Shown: piece by piece, positions 1-12,108 of the stretch
Layout of the letters: every line of letters starts with the position of its first letter
Position numbering within the stretch: position 1 is the first letter of the stretch
NCBI RefSeq assembly: GCF_003576645.1
Contig: NC_044923.1
Coordinates: 6,056,983-6,120,982, forward strand
DNA length: 64,000 nucleotides
Source: Ipomoea triloba
Lineage: Eukaryota; Streptophyta; Magnoliopsida; Solanales; Convolvulaceae
Direction: 5' to 3'
Made by a program: the position numbers and the translations under genes
Notes under the pieces: model-generated
What the model saw: the letters and a program-made list of their open reading frames with translations, nothing else
What the model was told of the DNA's origin: nothing
Databases searched by the model: none

Positions 1-159
1 TTTCAATTCATGTCATACCTTCTACCAAGTAGTTATTAAAGTTTGAGATACCTGACAAAGAGGATCTATTTCAATTTCCAAATATAGGAATCAGTTATGG
101 TACAAGTAAAAATCATCGATATATTACCGATTGGCTTTTTTTTTTAAACGGAGCCTGAA

Positions 160-184
160 NNNNNNNNNNNNNNNNNNNNNNNNN
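160..184. other. Assembly gap (25 N)
   Basis: A run of 25 unknown bases. Sequence on either side is AT-rich intergenic DNA, so no gene appears to be cut by it. Confidence 0.99.
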
Positions 185-260
185 TACTTCATTTTTTTAG
201 TCCAACCAAGCCAACCATAATAGAATATAATAGTAAGTAATATGAATTTTCCCCCAAAAG

Positions 261-1145
261 TCTTTTCGTTAGTTGGCGCCATCTCACAAACGTCGCACGG
301 TACCTATGTGGATGCAGTATTATATCATTTTGTCTTTCATTCTTCACCAGATTTTAAACTCTTATTGTGAAACTATATGTCTAGATGTAGGTTTACATGA
401 CCATCAAATCGACTTATATATCGCACAAGTTCTTGATGACTCTACCAATAATAGTTTAAGGATATTTTCTCTACTACTAAATATTAACTAAAAAAATCTA
501 TACATAATTTTAAACTTTTTATCAGTTTATAATAATTCATTGAGAATCCATATGAGACAAGGAACAACGGAAGTGGTTACAACTCACAAGGCGAGTGCTT
601 TATGTGAAGGTCTAAAAAGCACTAAGTTGATGGCTGTAATAAATTTAATGTTATCTTTAATGTTGATTTTTATCCTGATAATGACTTTCTATGAACATCC
701 CTTATGTTCTAGAAAATCCAGAATTTGCCTTAGTGCAAGCAAGATGGGAAGTTGGTAAGGCAGATATTAGCATTAACTTCTTTATTATTATTGTAATTTC
801 CTTTAGAAAAAATTTATAGATATAAATTTTTGAGCTCCAATTCATGTGATTAACGTGGGTGGAAAAAAGACCAACAATAGTGGAGTACATAGACTTTGAA
901 GTCGAGCTAGCCTTTGGGGTTGGAAATTTCTTTATATTGGTGACTTAGAAGTGAGTCAATTATTTTCAAATTTACCTTATATAGTAGTATTTAGAAGATA
1001 GTCTTTGTGTATCACGCGCTAAGAAGATTATTTAACGAAAATGAAGAGTGAATGAAAACAAAGACGTATATAAGCATCGTGCTGCATTAGGGCGGCAGTC
1101 GTGCAGTGATCGTAATGACGGAGGTTTTGATGATGGTTGTCTTGA
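261..1145. repeat. Diverged three-copy repeat, copy A
   Basis: This stretch is repeated at 2880-3745 (copy B) with scattered substitutions and small indels, and more weakly at 2330-2830 (copy C). Shared landmarks are a GTCGCACGG...CCTATGTGGAT block near the start, a GAGACAAGGAACAAC block in the middle, and a CGTAATGACGGAGGTTTTGA block near the end. The short open frames inside are not conserved in frame between copies, so I do not call a gene. The match resumes at 1560-1795 versus 3828-4050; between them copy A carries extra DNA that includes a SINE-like head. No terminal repeats or target duplication were recognised, so it may be an old tandem duplication or an unclassified element. Confidence 0.7.
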
Positions 1146-1446
1146 TATGGCTCCGTTGCTTTATATAGTTCTATTTATGATTTTTTTTTGTCTCTAGCAA
1201 TCCCAATGTTTCTTTTTTGATCCGATCAAATAATGAAGTGACTTACATATTCTTAAGTACCCCCTGGCATGAAAACAAAAAAGGTTTGTGACGCTGAACT
1301 GGACTCCCGATAGATAAGAGAAAATCGGAAATCCTTTTGAGTTCATACTCCTCTCTCGATACATAATCGAATGTTTTTATTTTTCAAAACAATAAAAAAA
1401 AAATAAATATCGAATTTTGCTTATATTATATATATTTTTTGAGTAC

Positions 1447-1555
1447 TACTGAAGCACAAAGAGTCGCCTCCAATGAAACTCGAATCCACTCCAATCATCC
1501 ATGTGGGAGTGTTAATCGGGACACCAGATGCCACTAGACCACAAGGTCTTTGACA
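1447..1555 (-). mobile_element. tRNA-like SINE head, copy 1
   Basis: On the minus strand the sequence opens with GACCTTGTGGTCTAGTGG, which fits an RNA polymerase III A box, and about 45 bases on has GGATTCGAGTTTC, which fits a B box. There is no foldable anticodon arm, so it is not a working tRNA. The same head occurs near 9310-9415 and 50499-50640. This copy lies in the segment that distinguishes repeat copy A from copy B. Family assignment as a SINE is inference. Confidence 0.4.
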
Positions 1556-1559
1556 ACTA

Positions 1560-1795
1560 TTTAAAAGAAGAAAAATGTAATATTTTTGTTTTCAAACCAA
1601 AAAAAAAATGCTAGTAAGAAAATTATTAAAGAAGCTACCTTAAAAATGTATCCATGTGCTAATTATAAAATAAACTTTTATTTGTTTGGGTATAAGCCAT
1701 ACTTTGTAATATAATGTAAAATATATAATATTGTATCATAATTTTAACTACTAACAACTCAAAAATCCAAATAGAGGTTTGGAAGTCAAACTTAT
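1560..1795. repeat. Resumed part of repeat copy A
   Basis: Sequence from the AAAAGAAGAAAAATG motif to CTCAAAAATCC matches 3828-4050 almost base for base. It shows that copies A and B were once colinear over more than 1 kb, with a later insertion or replacement at about 1150-1555 in copy A. Confidence 0.65.
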
Positions 1796-2329
1796 TCACT
1801 TGATTTGAAAAATCTTGGAACCTATCGTTAACTAATACTGTTACTTTTCACAACGGGTCGATCTTACTGTATAATATCATCAACGAGACAACGACTGTTT
1901 GGTTGGAGTGAATTATAATTCTATTCCACTTAATTCTGACGGCAATTAAATTCCTTGGTTTGGTTGAACGGAATCGCAATTCCCTCATTTTTCATGGAAG
2001 TAGAATCCCATACCCCTCATAGGATTTTAATTTTGTGGATTCTAGGAAAAAAAGAAAAAGATAATCCTGAGACAAAATTACCTTTATTTTTTAAACCTAA
2101 AATTGATGCATGATCTTTCCTTCTAGTTTAGGCGTGTACTCTTCTTGGACTACTTTCAACAGAGAATGTCATTCTTGAGCAATAATTAGGGGTGGGCATT
2201 TCGGTTTTCGGTTTGATTTTTTCGGTTTCGGTTTTTCGGTTTAAAAAAAATAAAAATTAAACCATTTGGTTTAACATTAGAGTTCGATTCGGTTTCGGTT
2301 ATTTGAGAAAGGATTTTAATATCATTTTT

Positions 2330-2830
2330 GGATTTGCTTAGGGAAGTGTTGAGTACTTCACGACTCTTCGCCGCCTTAAGTCAATTTTCACACGCTACCG
2401 CACGACGGTCGCACGGTGCCTATGTGGATTTGATATCATATCATTTTCTCTTTCATTCTTTACTATGTTTTAAACTCTTTATTAGAACTATATATGTGGG
2501 TTTACATTGCCAACATATCCACTTATCGAGCAAGTTCTTAATGACTCCACCAATGATAGCTTAAGGTTATTATCTCTACTAACTAGTAACTAAAAAAGTC
2601 TATCCTAATCTTATGAATGTATAACAATTCTTTGAGAACCCTATGTACAAACTAGTGGTGGATATGATGAATGTAAAAGTTTGACGTGGTGTGGGGTTAA
2701 TGTGAAATATGAGACAAGGAACAACAGAAATGGTTACAAGGAAAGTGCTTTATGTGAAGATCTAAAAACATTAAGTTTATGGTTATGAATTTGTTGTCAG
2801 CTTTGAATCTAATTTTTAGCCTAATAGCAC
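2330..2830. repeat. Diverged three-copy repeat, copy C (partial)
   Basis: The GTCGCACGGTGCCTATGTGG block, the CTTTCATTCTT tract, the CAAGTTCTTAATGACTCCACCAAT block and the later ATGAGACAAGGAACAAC block match copies A and B in the same order but with more substitutions. It is the oldest or fastest-decaying copy and lies immediately upstream of copy B. No reliable coding frame. Confidence 0.55.
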
Positions 2831-2879
2831 TTTTTGATCAAATTTTGATTTTGGTAATCATGGTGAGTACATTATGACT

Positions 2880-4050
2880 TTTTTCCTTAGTGGCGCCATC
2901 GCACAAACGTCGCACGGTGCCTATGTGGATGCAGTATCATATCATTTTGTCTTTCATTCTTCACAAGATTTTAAACTCTTTATTAAAACTATTTGTAGGT
3001 TTACATGGCCATCAAATCGACTTATTATATATTAAGTACGCAAGTTCTTGACTCCACCAATAATAACTTAAGGTTATTTTCTCTACTACTAAATATTAAC
3101 TTAAAAATCCATGGTAATTTTATGAATTTATAATAATTCATCGAGAATTCATATGAGATAAGGAACAACGGAAATGGTTACAAGGCAAGTAGTGCTTTAT
3201 GTGAAGGTCTAAAAAGCACTAAGTTGATGGCTGTAAATTTATTGTTATCTTTGATGTTGATTTTTAACCTGATAATGACTTTCTATGAACATCCCTTATC
3301 TTCTAGAAAATCCAGAATTTTCCTTAGTGCAAGCAAGATGGAAAGTTGGTAAGGCAAATATTAGCATTAATTCTTTATTTATCATTGTAAATCCTTTAGA
3401 AAAAAATTATAGATATAACTTTTTGAACTCCAATTCATGTGATTAACGTGGGTGGATGGAAAGACCAAACAATAATGGAGGACATAGACTTTGCAGTCAG
3501 AGCTAACCTTTGGGGTTGGAAATTTCTTTATATTGGTGACTTAGAAGTGAACTAATTATTTTCAAGTTTACCATATATAGTAGTATTTAGAAGATAGTCT
3601 TTGCGTATCACGCGCCCAGAAGATTATTTAACGAAAATGAAGAGTACGTGAATGAAAACAAAGATGTATATAAGCATCGTGCTGCATTAGGGCAGCAGTC
3701 GTGCGGTGATCGTAATGACGGAGGTTTTGATGATGGTTGTCTTGATCTCTCAAATGTCTTTATTATATATATATATTCTAAAAATAAGAAAAATGTGGTA
3801 CTTTGTTTATATTACCTAAATTATATTTAAAAGAAGAAAAATTGACACATAACAAAAATGTAATATTTTTGTTTTCAAACCAAAAAAAATGCTGGTAAGA
3901 AAATTATTAAAGAAGTTACCTTAAAAATGTATACATGCGCTAATTATAAAATAAACTTTTATTTGTTTAGGTATATGCCATACTTTGTAATATAATGTAA
4001 AATATATAATATTGTATCATAATTTTAACTACTAACAACTCAAAAATCCG
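2880..4050. repeat. Diverged three-copy repeat, copy B
   Basis: Colinear with copy A (261-1145 plus 1560-1795). It is uninterrupted where copy A has an extra 400 bases. The block at 3650-3745 is about 95 bases, nearly identical to 1051-1145, and open in one frame in this copy, but no known domain is recognisable. Confidence 0.7.
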
Positions 4051-4059
4051 AATACTGTA

Positions 4060-5480
4060 AAGTGTGGGTCATGTTAAAAATTAATGGTTGGACTTTTCTA
4101 TCAGTATGCATAATCTTTGTGAGCTTCTCAATTCGAATCTAAATTAATCTCATAGTGGTGAAAATATTAAATGTCATATGAGGAACGTAACAAAACGCAA
4201 AAAAAATAAAAAATCAAAAGCCTTTTGATAATAATATTTAAAGTAATGCATTTGTTGTTTACCTTTTTAAATAATAGAATGTTAAATTTTAGAAAGTATA
4301 TTTTCAAAAAAAAAAAATTTAGAAAGTATATATTATTTCTTAAGTTCATTCCTTAATAACCATTTCCTCAACCAACATACCGTTGCTAATATGCATTACA
4401 AAAATGTTTTTCCACTCCGCCACACCTACAATTAACACTCTCTATTAGTTACTCATTGTTCCTGTCTTCTATCTTGGCGATGAAAATATATACTAAAATA
4501 TTAAAAATATACTAAAATTGAAAGTCAAACTTAAAATTTCCTAAAACTCAATCTTATATAACAAATTGACTTCAATGAATTCATTATTTATAAACTAAAA
4601 ACTACAAAAAATTTTAAAAAACATTATTGGACCCGAAGAAAGCACCACAACGCTAGATGCTTGGTGGTGCAATGATGCTTCTCACATGTTTTCATAGATG
4701 CGTTTATTTAAACTTGGGTCAAAATAAAAATTTCTACAATTAATCTTCAAAAAATCACTTTTAAAATTCTCAAAATTTTGACTTTTTCTAGTTATTAACA
4801 AAAGTTATTATCTAAAATTCACTTTTTGATGTTTCAATTTTTAAAGTTTGCTTATTATATGGACTTTATTATTATTACTCCGTATTTTTTTTTTTTTTTT
4901 TTTTACATAGTGATGAGATTGAACATTTTATGAGTAATTAATGGAAATAAAGATTTTTTTTTTAAAAAAATATATGTAATTTCCATTAAAAAATAACATT
5001 TGGTAATCGTTTTAATCCGAAAAAAAATAAAGAAGTTTCCATTTATTATAATTTGTGCTACTGTTGACATTGTAGTGGCTTTTATAACATGATTGATGCC
5101 ATATCTTGAAATTAAAGGCATGATCAGTGCTGTCCCTAATTCTTTCCTTAATCTCCTCCAAATTTCAAGCATCAATATCTGCATTTTTTTTTCATTTATT
5201 CTGATTCCATTGAAATTGACATTAAAAAGGAAAAGAAAAAAAAAGAGTAAAGAATCAATATATTAAAAAATAATCAAAGCATTACAAGTAAATGGAAGGG
5301 TTATGCATGATCTAGCTAGTAAATGAGTCACTTCATTGGATGAACCTTTTTTTTTTTTTCTTCTCTTCATCTTTTTTTTTTCTTTAATTATAATTCCAAG
5401 CTTGTTTTCCCGGTACATAAATTATTAAGATTAATCTCTATCAGTATGTGGGGTCTGAGTGTACAGTGTACCTTAGTTGA
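4060..5480. other. AT-rich intergenic DNA
   Basis: No gene, tRNA or structured element was recognised. The stretch has several poly(A)/poly(T) runs (for example near 4883-4903 and 5349-5360). A short minus-strand open frame at about 4903-5184 has no recognisable domain. Confidence 0.5.
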
Positions 5481-5491
5481 AGAAACATATA

Positions 5492-5760
5492 GGCCATATT
5501 TGGTAAATGGCTGTTAGTCGGTTGGATTAGTTGGTATAACTAGTTGATAGCATTAGCTGACAGTTTGGTATAATTTCATTTCTCAAAAAACTAATTGAAA
5601 AGTTATTTTTAGCAGCATTTTGAATTTTATCATTTTGAAGTTACAAAAAACTGATTAATCAAACATTTATATTGATTTCTTAACCAAGTCAAACAACTAA
5701 TAATGGTCAAATCAGTCAAAATTGACTGATGATAAGCTAAATATTTTACTAAATAGAGCC
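5492..5760. mobile_element. Possible MITE
   Basis: The left end GGCCATATTTGGTAAA and the reverse complement of the right end GGCTCTATTTAGTAAAA form imperfect terminal inverted repeats about 269 bases apart. No clear target duplication was found. The composition resembles non-autonomous hAT-type elements, but the class is uncertain. Confidence 0.4.
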
Positions 5761-6599
5761 ATGGCCGGACAAAAAAATAGGGCGTATTACTGAAAGTACT
5801 TTTTCATATTAGGTCCAAAAATAACTTTACTTAAAATTAATCAAAGTTTAATACAACTATAATAAATAAAATGCCTCTAAAAAGAATAGCAAAAAAAAAG
5901 GGCATAATTCAATAATAAAAAAATAGTAATGCAAACAGGATTGAAGTAGGAGCTAGGAAAGCAACCTAAAACAATAAAGAATGGAGTCACATCGAATCTG
6001 CAGTAAGCAATAAAACATCATTATATTTGTTTAACAAAACATACATTTAGTGCTTTGATCATCGTCACATATATTCTATTTTATTTTATCATATCACTTA
6101 ATTATTTATTAAATGTTAATTGATTGGTTAGAATGTCACATGCAATTGCATCCCCCAATACTATATTATATATATTTTTTTTTATATATCAGTGGCGACG
6201 GTGGGTCATCGTCAACACTCAACAGAGCTCTTAAATATCACGTTACGCCTTAATCAGTGTAATTAAGGGTTGGAACAATAAATTAAAAAATTTATTTACA
6301 AAATAAAAAAATATTATTATAAAATATACTTTAATTTACAAAGGGGTTTGTGGGTAGCTTTCGTAACAACATCATTTGACGACAGATTATTCGACCACGC
6401 CAGGTAGTGTTTCTTACAAAAGTGTTTGCAACTTGCAGTCTTCCACCACCAAAACATGTAGTATCAATACTTTTCTTATTCCATGTCTACAATTAATCAT
6501 TTTTTTCTAAATTATTTAAATATAATAAGTCTAATAAATAATATTATTAGAATTATGTACCGTGTAATGATATATCTATTACCATTCTAAATAAGTGAT

Positions 6600-6775
6600 C
6601 ACATGATCGAATCCCAGTGATAAGACATTGATTCTTTGGGCGAAAAAGATTGAGAAAGTACTGAGGACATTATAAATACTACTGACTCAATTCCTCATTA
6701 GGATTCAAACCTATGACATTCTATTTAGGAGAGCCGCAATTATGACACTTGACTACAAGGTCTTTGGCAACGCTT
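6600..6775 (-). mobile_element. tRNA-like SINE head, copy 2
   Basis: The minus strand carries ACCTTGTAGTCAAGTG (A-box-like) followed by GGTTTGAATCCTAATG (B-box-like) after about 45 bases, then an AT-rich body of roughly 100 bases. Arrangement and spacing match the other copies in this window, although it belongs to a different subfamily. Confidence 0.35.
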
Positions 6776-7229
6776 TGACCGTAATTAATTAACAAAACAA
6801 TATATTATTTCTAAAAATATAAATAAAGGAAATATAATGGATCACAATTGTATTGCTTAAACTAATTATTCTTAAAATCATTCCAAGCTAAGACAGGTGT
6901 GTTTTGTGTATGATGTGCTTTTGGAGCTTCATGATACGCAGGAATCATTATTGAAGTCAAGATAGAATAACTTTTGATCTTCAAACATTATTTTAATCTA
7001 GTGATTGTTCGATCGTTGAAATCATAATTCATTAAAGTATGATATTAATTTAAGTGTATTTATAAATTTGATCTTCATTATTGTGCCTAAAGCTCATCAT
7101 TATAAGCCAAAGTATAAAACTGCAAATTGGAATTAAAAGACAGCCTATATAGAATGTGTATGTAGTAAGTGCATCTCCACATGCTGACATGCATAAAAGA
7201 ATTCTAACCGATTTCTTACTTTGTCAAAT

Positions 7230-7232
7230 TGC

Positions 7233-7292
<60 letters not shown>

Positions 7293-7335
7293 AAATTTAA
7301 AAATAAAAATATTTAAAATAATAATAATAATATAA
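7230..7335. repeat. Palindromic AAT/ATT microsatellite
   Basis: (AAT)n runs directly into (ATT)n, making a self-complementary tract of about 60 bases, followed by a decayed AAT-rich tail. Such a tract could form a hairpin. No gene is present. Confidence 0.9.
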
Positions 7336-8154
7336 TAAAACTATTTGGGATAAATATAATTATGGAGTATGTCTTGGCTATGACCCAATTATAAAAATTT
7401 AAATGATAGTGATAAAATTAAAGTTTGATTAGAGTAATGCGATTGTGACTTGTGAGGATCTAACAACTCTAGTCTCAATCTCCCAATTTGTGACGTAAGA
7501 GCATTCGCATTCGGGATTTTTAGGAGGTTTTTGTAGATGGAAAAAATTGGAGATCAAGTTTTAACAAATGAAAAATATGATGTTTATGAGCTTTTTTTTT
7601 TTTTTTTTTTGCAAGCATTGGTTTTTAGTGGGGTCAACGCGAAGAAAGAAAAGGAAAAGAAAGCGTCATTTTCTGTGGAGTGCGCCATTCCTGCCCAACA
7701 AGTGCGTGCATAGCATGTGCCATGCTGGGCGCGTAAAAGTTACCTTTTACTTCTTCTTTTTTTTTCTTTCTTTCTTTTTTTTTTTTTGTCAAATATTGTT
7801 TTAGTTTTTTTTTTTATTTTTTCTCCCTTTATTCTCTCTCTTAGTGTACTTGCAAAAAAATCCACAAAAAAAACCCCAACAAGTGAGATTGCTATTAAGG
7901 ATGGTTGTATTAGATCTATTTAATTGTAGTTGAGGTAGAGAAATTGTTAATTATATTTTTGTATCATACATTAGGAATTTGATATCTATAATAAACTTTT
8001 ACTAACATTAAAAAAAAATTAGCACTGATGTATGAAATTAGCTTGCTCTTGACTATTCAAATAAGATATGGTGTACAAGATAAGGGTGACGGTAAAGACA
8101 TAAGTCAATCACTGATTGAAGCAATTTGGGCCCTCCATACTTAGAGAACAACTA

Positions 8155-8262
8155 TATTTGATTGATCACATTTAATTTGTAGGGAAGCAAATAAGTGTGC
8201 AAATTGGATAACGAAAATCACTCCTCTCCCTCTTGGTTTTCACTTGTGTGACGCTTTTTCAA
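8155..8262 (+). pseudogene. LINE RNase H C-terminal remnant
   Basis: In one plus-strand frame the residues CREANKCANWITK, then LPLGFHLCDAFSNG, resemble the end of the RNase H domain of plant LINE polyproteins, where REaNxxADxLA is conserved. Stop codons lie just upstream. The piece is short and nothing else of the LINE is visible, so it is a decayed fragment. Confidence 0.45.
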
Positions 8263-8417
8263 ATGGTCAGAATTTACATCTTTTTTATGATCTCATGGAC
8301 TTATAATGACCTAAATACTTATAAGTTTTTTCGTGTTTTGTTACACTTCTTTTGTACCGAAAAAACAAATCGAATTACTATCAAAACCATAGAAAAAACT
8401 TATTTAATATTAATTAC

Positions 8418-8421
<4 letters not shown>

Positions 8422-8477
<56 letters not shown>
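8422..8477. repeat. (AC)n microsatellite
   Basis: About 28 uninterrupted AC units. Confidence 0.97.
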
Positions 8478-8482
<5 letters not shown>

Positions 8483-8767
8483 AAAAAACTAAAAAAACTT
8501 ATGTGAAGTGAGACTCCCTCAACTTGCAGTACAAGCTATTAGCTTGTTAAATGTATTTTAATTGACATTTATTTAAGAAACTAGAGTTTAGATTGTAAGT
8601 GTTTTATTAAAATTTTAAAAAAAAATAGAGGAAATAAGCTGGATAATAATAAACAATATAATTAATATTACTTTCAGATTTAGAGTTTTCAGAATTAATT
8701 TCACTATATTCCTCTATCAGATTCCTGACACCACTCACCTATTCAACATGATCAAACACAAATATAA

Positions 8768-8816
<49 letters not shown>
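8768..8816. repeat. (TA)n microsatellite
   Basis: About 24 uninterrupted TA units. Confidence 0.97.
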
Positions 8817-8817
<1 letters not shown>

Positions 8818-8888
8818 AACCAAGAAGTGAATTCAGTTCATGCATCAATCACGTGTGTCTTACCAAGAAAATAAAAGAAAAAAACCCC

Positions 8889-8953
<65 letters not shown>
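8889..8953. repeat. (AAT)n microsatellite
   Basis: About 21 AAT units. Together with the AC and TA tracts this makes three long microsatellites within 550 bases. The open frames across it (poly-Asn, poly-Ile) are artefacts of the repeat. Confidence 0.97.
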
Positions 8954-9309
8954 TCAGCACCCGTACATGCAAAGAATTCCTTCTCTATGAATATGAATCA
9001 AGTGGCAATTCAATTCCAATTCCTCTTAACAATCTCATCAATATCAAGCACAACATCATTTTAAAAATATAAATAAATAAATAAATAAAAGCAAGAGAGA
9101 GATAAAGAGAAGTCTAGTCAAGATATATATTGTTAATTTGAAATGTGAAAGTGATTTTCTTCTTGTCCTGTTTATAATGTTTCCATTAATTGCTTGGAAT
9201 GATCAGGATGCTTCATAAGATTGGCAAAGCCACACTCAAATTCAACTATGGGTTTGAAATTAAACCCCAAGGCAAAAGTTCACAACTACTTGTATTTTTT
9301 CTCAACTTA

Positions 9310-9415
9310 AAGTAGCACAACGAGTCAACAGTTGATTCCATTGAGGCTCAAACCCACTCATTTTCATGTGGGAATGTAAATCGGGTGCTACTAGACCACA
9401 GAGTCTTTGGTAGGG
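9310..9415 (-). mobile_element. tRNA-like SINE head, copy 3
   Basis: The minus strand reads CTGTGGTCTAGTAGCACC (A-box-like), then GGGTTTGAGCCTCAATGG (B-box-like). It is closely related to copies at 1447-1555 and 50499-50640. Confidence 0.4.
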
Positions 9416-10363
9416 AATATATATAAATTTAATTTAATAGGGCAGTTGGTAAATGGAACTATAAGGTCAGTTAGACTTTCTCCTAAATAAGGTTCCAATT
9501 TTGTAAGCGTGACTTGGACTAAATTTGGATTAGGACCAAATGTCACAAAGAAAAAAAAATATTAATGGAAGTTTCTTGCTTGCTTCTTATTTTCATGGAT
9601 TTCCCTTTCATTTCGGTTAGACATTGTAATCAACACATAGCTAAAAAAAACCAGCCCCAAATAATGACTTTTATTTTCATGGGTTTATTACAAAAGTAGA
9701 CACACAATTTTCTCTAAACATCCAAATCATGTTCCTAAGTTCTAAATTATCTCTACAAATGATTGCAACTTTTAACCGCAAAATTCAAGTAATTAGCACA
9801 TTTGTTATCTCTTTCAAAAATATATAAAATTTTTAAAATTAAATTCTCTCTTTCTCGTAAATTTCCTATAACCTTGCAGCATAATATAACTGAAGTAATA
9901 TATGTGATGTAAGAATCAAACTTACTACAAAATTACATAATTTCAGTTACTTTTAGAATACATTATAACATTGATTTTCCGTATCGAAACATCTCATATT
10001 TACTGCTTTAATTTCAAAGGGGGCAATCTATCAGCGATCTAAAAACGAATTTAAAAATTAAAATAAAATATTGTTTGTTGAGATCATATTAGAATATTTC
10101 TTATGACTAATAACTAACAATTCTATAACAAGAAATATGTCTATCCATCTTTCACATAGAGTTACATATTTTATACACTTTTGAGAAAGTCTTTGATGAA
10201 ATGCATGCACTTGCACATGCATACGCATGAAACAAAGTAATATTAATAATTAATTTTTTTCTCAAAATAAAAAAAATATTAATAGTTTTTTTAAATAACC
10301 AAAATTATATTGCATTAGGAATCAAATAAGTGAGAGTACACGCCAGTGGATTATATTAGACAC

Positions 10364-10735
10364 CTACAACCCCAGGTAAGACGAGAAACAAGTTGCATGT
10401 TCTAATACATGAGTTACCTGATTCGTTGACCTTTTGACATGGTGAACAGACATTTTTCCAATGTCCCTATCAATCATACGACATTGCTTAACAATCAAGC
10501 TAACATACGAGTAATCTAAAGAAAACAAATTGTAACTAGCATAAAAATGTAAACAGTCAGACTCAACTACTGTGCTACTATAATCACAATCTTTTAACCA
10601 GATTAGTGCTTCCTTGACCACCATTGCTTCTGTTAGATACGAATCCCGACCACATTCCAAGCATCCGCTACGGGCTGCAACAAACTTGCCACCATGATCA
10701 CGCAAGACCACACCATAACTTGCCCCATCCACAAA
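10364..10735 (-). pseudogene. RNase H-like (RVT_3) retrotransposon fragment
   Basis: The minus-strand frame encodes a recognisable plant LINE/retroelement RNase H fold: VDGASYGVVLRDHGG (first Asp), then TEAMVVKEAL (Glu), then VVESDC (second Asp), and near the end HHVKRSTNQVTHVLEHAT, where family members usually have NxxAHxLA. The usual reverse transcriptase upstream is missing; the frame runs straight into AT-rich DNA with no exon border that I can defend. It ends at a stop after SSYLGL. I read it as a relic of a non-LTR element, possibly with recent coding constraint because about 120 codons remain open. Confidence 0.6.
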
Positions 10736-11402
10736 AATTAAATAAATAAATAAATAATAAAAAATTGAATAGTTAATTTTATTTTTTTGGGTAAATATAA
10801 TATGCATTATCATATATCAATCAACTTGTGAAACATGACAGCATTACCAAAATTAAATAACTATATTATTAGAGCCGCACCATCATGCAATTAAACTAAC
10901 CACCTCCAATCCAAATGGGTTAGAGAAATGATTTTTTTTTTTTTTTCTGATAGAAGAGATCAGAAGAGAAGAATAGTATATAAGAAGAATTAAATCACTT
11001 TAGGTTAGGTAACTCTTACTATCTTCGCAAAACAGTAACATTGACATTCAATACCAAGAAATTAAAATAAAATAATAAATAAAATGATCTAGCATGACAT
11101 AATTTTTTTTTGATATGTTTCAGACTTTCAGTCATAAAATATCACAATTACAACCTCTTGAGTGAATTACGAGAATATATATGTGTTCTGATTTCTTGCT
11201 AGGCCGAATTAATAGTATTTGGGCTTTGGTGGAGCTCTTGAAAGAACCCAGAGCTCAATGGACACAAAATATAACAACCATTGTGTCTAATGACAGGCCC
11301 AAATAATTTGAGGCCATATATATGATTCTTTATTGCGCAAGCTTTGCACTCCAAGCCCATTTCCATCTTCTTCTATTTTTTAGTGTAATCTTTATGTTAG
11401 GG

Positions 11403-11620
11403 GCAAATTATTGCATGGACCATGGTGGACCAAAATTTAAAAAGTACATTATTTTTATACTGAAGATATATTATTTTTTACTGTAGGTACATTATTTGAT
11501 AGTATACATCTAAAAATAATGTACCATAAAATAATGTACCTTCAGTAAAAAAATAATATACTTTTTATTTTTGATCCACACAGCTGTATGGACCATGGTC
11601 CATGCAATAATGATTGTTAT
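11403..11620. mobile_element. Palindromic MITE with perfect 20-bp inverted ends
   Basis: ATTATTGCATGGACCATGGT at 11408-11427 recurs as its exact reverse complement at 11592-11611. The interior is AT-rich with repeated GTACATTATTTT motifs in both orientations. A related, more degraded element appears around 49010-49250. Superfamily not determined. Confidence 0.65.
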
Positions 11621-11704
11621 TATGGAGCTTGGTTTAAGTTATATACTTGCAGTTAACATATTATGTATCTTTAGTTAATTGATTATGTATTTGTTGCAAT
11701 TCTA

Positions 11705-11860
11705 CATCTACAATCTTAATAAGAGTCAATAAAATTAGGGCTCTAACTGAAAAAAAAAATGTTGGTTGTAATTATTTACTTAAACGAATGGTTCATATTA
11801 TTTTGATTTTAGTAAATTTTTATGATTTGTCTTCTTTACCCTCTATTATATTATTTTCTT
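11705..11860 (+). mobile_element. Truncated Helitron-like 5' end
   Basis: The start TCTACAATCTTAATAAGAG and the following 150 bases resemble the start of the Helitron at 12109. No matching 3' hairpin with a CTRR end was found before the next element. Truncated copy; class by similarity only. Confidence 0.4.
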
Positions 11861-11864
11861 TTCT

Positions 11865-12105
11865 TAAATAATCTCACATTCCGTTAGCATAAACTTTAGT
11901 AACGGAATATTTCGTTAACTTTTAACTTATATCCATTAATTTCTATAAGAAATGTCTTAGGTTCGAACCTCATCTCAATTATATAACTCTGATTGGTATT
12001 GGATTTGAACCTAAGACCTTTCTTATAGAAATTAATGAGTAATGAATAGTTAACGGACTAAAGTTTATACTAACGGAATGCGGGGTTATTTAAGGAAAAA
12101 AAATA
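11865..12105. repeat. Inverted repeat, arms about 100 bp
   Basis: The left arm (AACCCC/ATTCCGTTAGCATAAACT through TCTTAGGTTCGAACC) is mirrored by the right arm (GGATTTGAACCTAAGACC through ACTAACGGAATG), with about 30 bases between. A third, direct copy of the AAGGTCTTAGGTTCGAACCT segment occurs at about 12365-12390 inside the neighbouring Helitron. Confidence 0.7.
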
Positions 12106-12108
12106 ATA

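Noticed and set aside
1447..1555. Possible tRNA gene on the minus strand
   Set aside because: A- and B-box-like motifs are present but no anticodon or acceptor stem can be drawn, and the same sequence is dispersed in other places; read as a SINE head.
4903..5184. 93-codon minus-strand frame beginning MQILMLEIWRRLRKEL
   Set aside because: No family recognised and the second half is AT-rich low-complexity sequence; not enough to call a gene.
7231..8953. CRISPR-like or regular spacer repeats
   Set aside because: The repeats are simple microsatellites without spacers; the genome is a plant's.
8840..9064. Open frame with poly-Asn
   Set aside because: Created by the (AAT)n microsatellite; no other coding signal.
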